Part shown: positions 6,020-9,068 of the stretch, piece by piece | Numbering within the stretch: position 1 is the first letter of the stretch | Layout: every line of letters starts with the position of its first letter | Program-made: the position numbers and the translations under genes | The notes under the pieces: generated by a model | The model's input: the letters and a program-made list of their open reading frames with translations, nothing else | Databases searched by the model: none | What the model was told of the DNA's origin: nothing | DNA from: JBFJVZ01 sp041623895 | Lineage (GTDB): Bacteria; Planctomycetota; Planctomycetia; Pirellulales; Pirellulaceae | Length of the DNA stretch: 9,068 nt | Direction of reading: 5' to 3' | Assembly: GCA_041623895.1 (NCBI GenBank) | Contig: JBFJVZ010000334.1 | Coordinates: 1 to 9,068 of the forward strand

Positions 6020-6958
6020 TTGTCGATCACACCTCCTCGCGATGAAGCCTCGATAGCGGGTCGTGAAAGCGTCTATGTGGATGCTTCGCGTGCGGCCGAA
6101 TGGGGTTTGGGCGTCAATGTCGTGTTGATGGTGGTGAAGATGTCGGGCGGCATCCTCACCGCCTCCTCAGCGCTGATTGCCGATGCGGTCAATTCGATCG
6201 GTGACGTCGCCAGCGCGCTGGCCGTGCGCGGCGCATTGCACGTGGCTCAAATCGAAGAAGACAAAGCCCATCCGTATGGTCACACCAAAGCCGAATCGAT
6301 CGCCGGACTGTGCGTGGCGCTGCTGGTTGCCTTCAGCGCCGCCATGTTGGCATTGGAAACGATGAAGCGGTTTGGCGAAGATTTGAAGGTGCCCGCGATC
6401 GCTGCCGGGCTGATCGCGCTGACCTGCGGCATTGTCAAGGAAATCATCTATCAATACACCCGCCGCGTGGCCAGGCGTTTGGATTCATCGGCGCTGAAAG
6501 CAACGGCCTGGGATCATCGCGCCGATGCGTTGTCCTCCGGCGTGGTCGCGATTTCGCTGTTGGTGGCGCCTCATGCGGGCTGGATCGGCCCCTACATCGA
6601 CCCGGTCGCAGCCCTCTGTGTGTGCACGCTGCTGGTGATCACGGGCTTGCGTATTTTTTTCAGGACGGCAGGCGAGCTGATGGACCAGCAAGCCGACGAC
6701 GCAACCGTCGCCTTGGTGCGAGCAGTTGCGGCCAAAGTCGACGGAGTCAAGGAGTTAGAAAAGCTGCGGGTGCGCAAGAGCGGTTTGGAATACTTCATCG
6801 AAATTCACGTCGAAGTCGACGGTAACCTGTCGGTCAACGAAGGGCACAGAATCGGCCACGACGTCAAAGACCGACTATTGATCGAGATGCCCCGCGTCCG
6901 AGACGTCCACGTGCACATCGAACCCTGCGAGGAGAGCGAGGGAGATGGGAAAACCTGA
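6020..6958 (+). CDS. Cation diffusion facilitator (CDF) metal exporter, possibly manganese
   Basis: A 312-residue inner-membrane metal/proton antiporter. Six membrane segments (about 28-47, 50-72, 93-113, 122-142, 168-185, 190-212) precede a cytosolic dimerisation domain (about 218-302, ending VHVHIEP). Family signatures are LIADAVNSIGD in segment 2, HPYGH at 84-88 and WDHRADALSS at the start of segment 5. The transport site aligned to YiiP would be Asn58, Asp62, Asp165 and Asp169. Zinc exporters usually have His or Asp at the first and His at the third place, and I recall Asn/Asp/Asp/Asp from manganese exporters of the MntE type, so manganese is my preferred substrate (inference). No ATG is available at the N-terminus: the start is the TTG at 6020, or possibly the GTG at 6077, just before the first membrane segment. 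The gene is divergent from the spermidine-synthase-like gene and convergent with the radical SAM gene. Confidence 0.85.
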   Translation: MSITPPRDEASIAGRESVYVDASRAAEWGLGVNVVLMVVKMSGGILTASSALIADAVNSIGDVASALAVRGALHVAQIEEDKAHPYGHTKAESIAGLCVALLVAFSAAMLALETMKRFGEDLKVPAIAAGLIALTCGIVKEIIYQYTRRVARRLDSSALKATAWDHRADALSSGVVAISLLVAPHAGWIGPYIDPVAALCVCTLLVITGLRIFFRTAGELMDQQADDATVALVRAVAAKVDGVKELEKLRVRKSGLEYFIEIHVEVDGNLSVNEGHRIGHDVKDRLLIEMPRVRDVHVHIEPCEESEGDGKT

Positions 6959-7129
6959 GATTTGTAATGCGAGCTCGGGCGATCTTGAGATGCGTTGATT
7001 CCAAAACCGGTGAACCGATCATTGATCGAAAGCTATTCTGGCTCAATCTTCAGGAATCATGTATTTCGACCCCGGGCACGGCGCCGTGATAGATCAGACT
7101 TCGGGGCTGTTTCGTCTTCCAGACGATAT
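6959..7129. other. Convergent intergenic spacer with small palindromes
   Basis: There is no gene in this 171-bp gap between two convergent stop codons. It contains a perfect 12-bp palindrome, CACGGCGCCGTG (7077-7088), and a short inverted repeat, CGATC-ATT-GATCG (7016-7028). Neither is followed by a U-rich tract, so I cannot call an intrinsic terminator for either gene. Confidence 0.5.
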
Positions 7130-8968
7130 TTACGATTCGACTTTGGCGAGTTCGGCTAATTGCAGGGTTGCCCTGCCCTGCTCTTTTTCCAAATAGCCAC
7201 GGCCGTATTTGACGTTGACGTGATCCCAAGGCAACTTGTCCAGCATCTCGTAGGGCTCGTGAACTTGTCGCTCGACGTCGATGCCGGCATCGGCGACGGC
7301 CGTCCACCAACGCTGCGGATCCAAATGCTCGGTCCAGCCATCCATCCGTGCGCCGCGCTCCCAGGCCAGACGAATTGCTTTGCCCGTGCGGCGGTCGCCG
7401 CGACTGAGCACGCCTTCCAGAAGACTCGTTTCGATGTTGTGGCATTTCACATTGACGCTGCGAATGTTGCGGCGTTTCCACAAGTACTTGTGCGCCCACT
7501 GGAAATACTCGCGGCGCTGCATCCCGTTCCATTGATACGGCGTGTGCGCTTTGGGGACGAAGTTGGAAACGCTGGCGGTGACGCGGGCGTAACGGCCACG
7601 GACTTCTTTGCCGACCGTGGCAATCTGCTCGGCCAGGTCGATGATCCCGTCCAGGTCGATCGGACGTTCGCCCGGTAAGCCGCACATGAAATACAGCTTG
7701 ACCGCCTCGAATCCGTTGGCAAACGCCGCGCGGCAGCCTTCGATCAAGTCGCTGTTTTTGATCTTCTTGCGAATCTGTTCCCGCATGTCGTCGCGGGCGA
7801 CTTCCGGTGCCAGGGTGAGCGAACTGCGGCGATCGTTGCCAATCAACTCCGGTAGTGAACGCAATTGTTCGTTGACGCGCAAACTTGGCACGCTAATGTT
7901 CACGCCCAGCGGTTTGAAGACTTCATGCAATCGCCGCACTAAGGGTTCAAAGTGCGGATAGTCGCTGCTGGAAAGTGACAAGATGCTGATTTCGTTGAAG
8001 CCGGTGTTGTTGTAACTTTCGATGGCACCCTGCACGATCGTTTCGACCTCGCGAACTCGTAGCGGCCGTTTGATAACCGTGCTCTGGCAAAAGCGGCACA
8101 GGTGCGGGCAGCCGCGCATGATTTCGATGGCGATGCGATCATGCACACACTCGATGTACGGCACGATCGGGCTGGTCGGCAGCGGCACGCCGTCCAAATC
8201 ACTGATCACGCTGGGAGCGATGGTTTCAGGAATGTCCGTGCGCCCGCGATTCATCGCGGCGATCCGACCATTGGCATACTCGGGAATGTAAAACCGAGGC
8301 ACGTAGGCCGATTCGATTTGTTGTGCGATCTGAGCCAAGGCGTCTTCGCGTTGCCGGCGTCCTTCGTGGCCGTCGGCAAAGGATCCGTCGCCGCGTCGAT
8401 AACGGTCGCGCTGCTCTAGCCACAAATCACAGATCACGGGCAGCGTCGGTTCGCCATCGCCGATCACCATGACGTCGAAGTAATCGGCCATCGGTTCGGG
8501 GTTTTGACAGCAGGGGCCGCCCGCCAGCAGCAGCGGATCCGCCATCGTGCGGTCGGTTGCTTCCAGCGGAATCCCGCCCAAGTCGATCATGGTCAACACG
8601 TTGGGCGAACTGATCTCGTACTGCAGACTCAGGCCGATCACGTCGAATTCGGAAAGTGCCGTGAACGTTTCCAAACTGTAGAGAGGGATATTGTGCTGGC
8701 GCAACTTGGCTTCCATGTCGGGCCAAGGCGTGAAGACTCGTTCGGCGCACCAATCATCGCGGCGATTGATCAACGAGTACAAAACCTGGAGCCCATGATG
8801 GCTCATGCCGATCGTGTACGCGTCGGGGAAGCCCAAGCACAATTTGCCGCGAATCTTGCTGTGGTCCTTGACGACGATGTTGCGTTCACCGCCCACATAC
8901 TGAGCCGGGGTTTGCACATGCGGCCAAACGCGTGATTCCAGAAGTTGTCGTCGCTGATGATTGATCAT
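7130..8968 (-). CDS. B12-binding-type radical SAM protein (TIGR03960-like)
   Basis: A 612-residue cytoplasmic iron-sulfur enzyme. Residues about 28-190 resemble a cobalamin-binding-like Rossmann domain (GFPDAYTIGMSHHGLQVLY, then LAGGPCCQNPEPMADYFDVM and IGDGEP). The radical SAM core follows, with the cluster motif CPHLCRFC (Cys287, Cys291, Cys294) and a downstream LAPEVARDDMR and MCGLPGE segment. The end (LPWDHVNVKYGRGYLEKE) matches the usual C-terminus of the TIGR03960 family, so the protein is complete. In many bacteria this family is fused or adjacent to a DUF2344 (TIGR03936) domain and lies near ribonuclease E/G and rplU; here there is no fusion, and the upstream neighbour is outside the window. 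The reaction is not known; a role around tRNA or ribosome maturation is only suggested by that wider context. The ATG at 8968 has no clear Shine-Dalgarno sequence and follows a hairpin at 8979-8996. Confidence 0.88.
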   Translation of the reverse strand: MINHQRRQLLESRVWPHVQTPAQYVGGERNIVVKDHSKIRGKLCLGFPDAYTIGMSHHGLQVLYSLINRRDDWCAERVFTPWPDMEAKLRQHNIPLYSLETFTALSEFDVIGLSLQYEISSPNVLTMIDLGGIPLEATDRTMADPLLLAGGPCCQNPEPMADYFDVMVIGDGEPTLPVICDLWLEQRDRYRRGDGSFADGHEGRRQREDALAQIAQQIESAYVPRFYIPEYANGRIAAMNRGRTDIPETIAPSVISDLDGVPLPTSPIVPYIECVHDRIAIEIMRGCPHLCRFCQSTVIKRPLRVREVETIVQGAIESYNNTGFNEISILSLSSSDYPHFEPLVRRLHEVFKPLGVNISVPSLRVNEQLRSLPELIGNDRRSSLTLAPEVARDDMREQIRKKIKNSDLIEGCRAAFANGFEAVKLYFMCGLPGERPIDLDGIIDLAEQIATVGKEVRGRYARVTASVSNFVPKAHTPYQWNGMQRREYFQWAHKYLWKRRNIRSVNVKCHNIETSLLEGVLSRGDRRTGKAIRLAWERGARMDGWTEHLDPQRWWTAVADAGIDVERQVHEPYEMLDKLPWDHVNVKYGRGYLEKEQGRATLQLAELAKVES

Positions 8969-8978
8969 GGAGTCGTCG

Positions 8979-8996
8979 AACGGACGTCAGTCCGTT
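8979..8996. promoter_or_regulatory. Perfect 7-bp hairpin just upstream of the radical SAM start codon
   Basis: AACGGAC (8979-8985) and GTCCGTT (8990-8996) are perfect inverted copies around GTCA, and a run of five A follows at 8997-9001 (five T before the hairpin as read on the minus strand). The hairpin begins 11 nt from the start codon at 8968. For a minus-strand transcript the T-tract precedes the hairpin, so it is not a terminator for an upstream minus gene. It could fold in the mRNA leader, or be a dispersed REP-like palindrome. I recall ACGGAC...GTCCGT palindromes as frequent in planctomycete intergenic DNA, which I cannot verify here. Confidence 0.5.
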
Positions 8997-9068
8997 AAAA
9001 AGGGTATCGTCGGGATTGGACTGGCAGAATCGTAGGGTCGATTCAGGCGGAGTATGTCGTCGTTTGCT

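Noticed and set aside
7050..7685. Long open frame on the minus strand overlapping the radical SAM gene
   Set aside because: It lies within the radical SAM gene in another frame, is very rich in Arg, Ser and Pro, and has no domain pattern; it is a by-product of GC-rich coding.
1..9068. A single multi-gene novel system (defence island, biosynthetic cluster or mobile element)
   Set aside because: The genes are unrelated by function, face different ways, are separated by full intergenic gaps, and include no nuclease, toxin, integrase or reverse transcriptase.

Overview
The window looks like chromosomal DNA of a planctomycete, probably of the Rhodopirellula/Pirellulaceae type. The reasons are moderate-to-high GC, widely spaced genes with weak Shine-Dalgarno sites, and several proteins in forms I associate with that group: a short FlgM-like protein, a small tail-conserved hypothetical protein, a membrane-bound spermidine-synthase-like protein and a B12-binding-type radical SAM protein. 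The taxonomic call is an inference from protein style, not from a marker gene. I see no rRNA, tRNA, CRISPR array, intact insertion sequence or prophage.

Layout: a four-copy 21-bp tandem repeat (11-94); a small hypothetical gene (minus, 147-428); a TPR lipoprotein gene (minus, 616-1530); a structured divergent intergenic region with two inverted repeats; a small PsbP/Mog1-like hypothetical gene (plus, 1745-2173); a convergent intergenic region of inverted AGTTGGCAGT-type repeats; a Fur-family regulator gene (minus, 2272-2793); a degenerate tandem repeat running into the 3' end of a flgM-like gene (minus, 2963-3268); a gene-free stretch of about 400 bp; a large membrane/spermidine-synthase-like gene (minus, 3672-5774); a divergent promoter region; a cation diffusion facilitator gene (plus, 6020-6958); a convergent spacer; and a radical SAM gene (minus, 7130-8968) with a short hairpin just upstream of its start codon.

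The genes do not form an evident pathway. They are mostly single transcription units with intergenic gaps of about 100-400 bp. The Fur regulator and the cation exporter could both belong to metal homeostasis, but they are 3 kb apart and no shared site is visible. The flgM-like gene has no flagellar neighbours here. I found no clear new multi-gene system. The points most worth a second look are the Asn/Asp/Asp/Asp metal-site quartet of the cation exporter, which suggests manganese rather than zinc, the repeat that duplicates the end of flgM with its stop codon, and the several hairpins and repeats beside start and stop codons.
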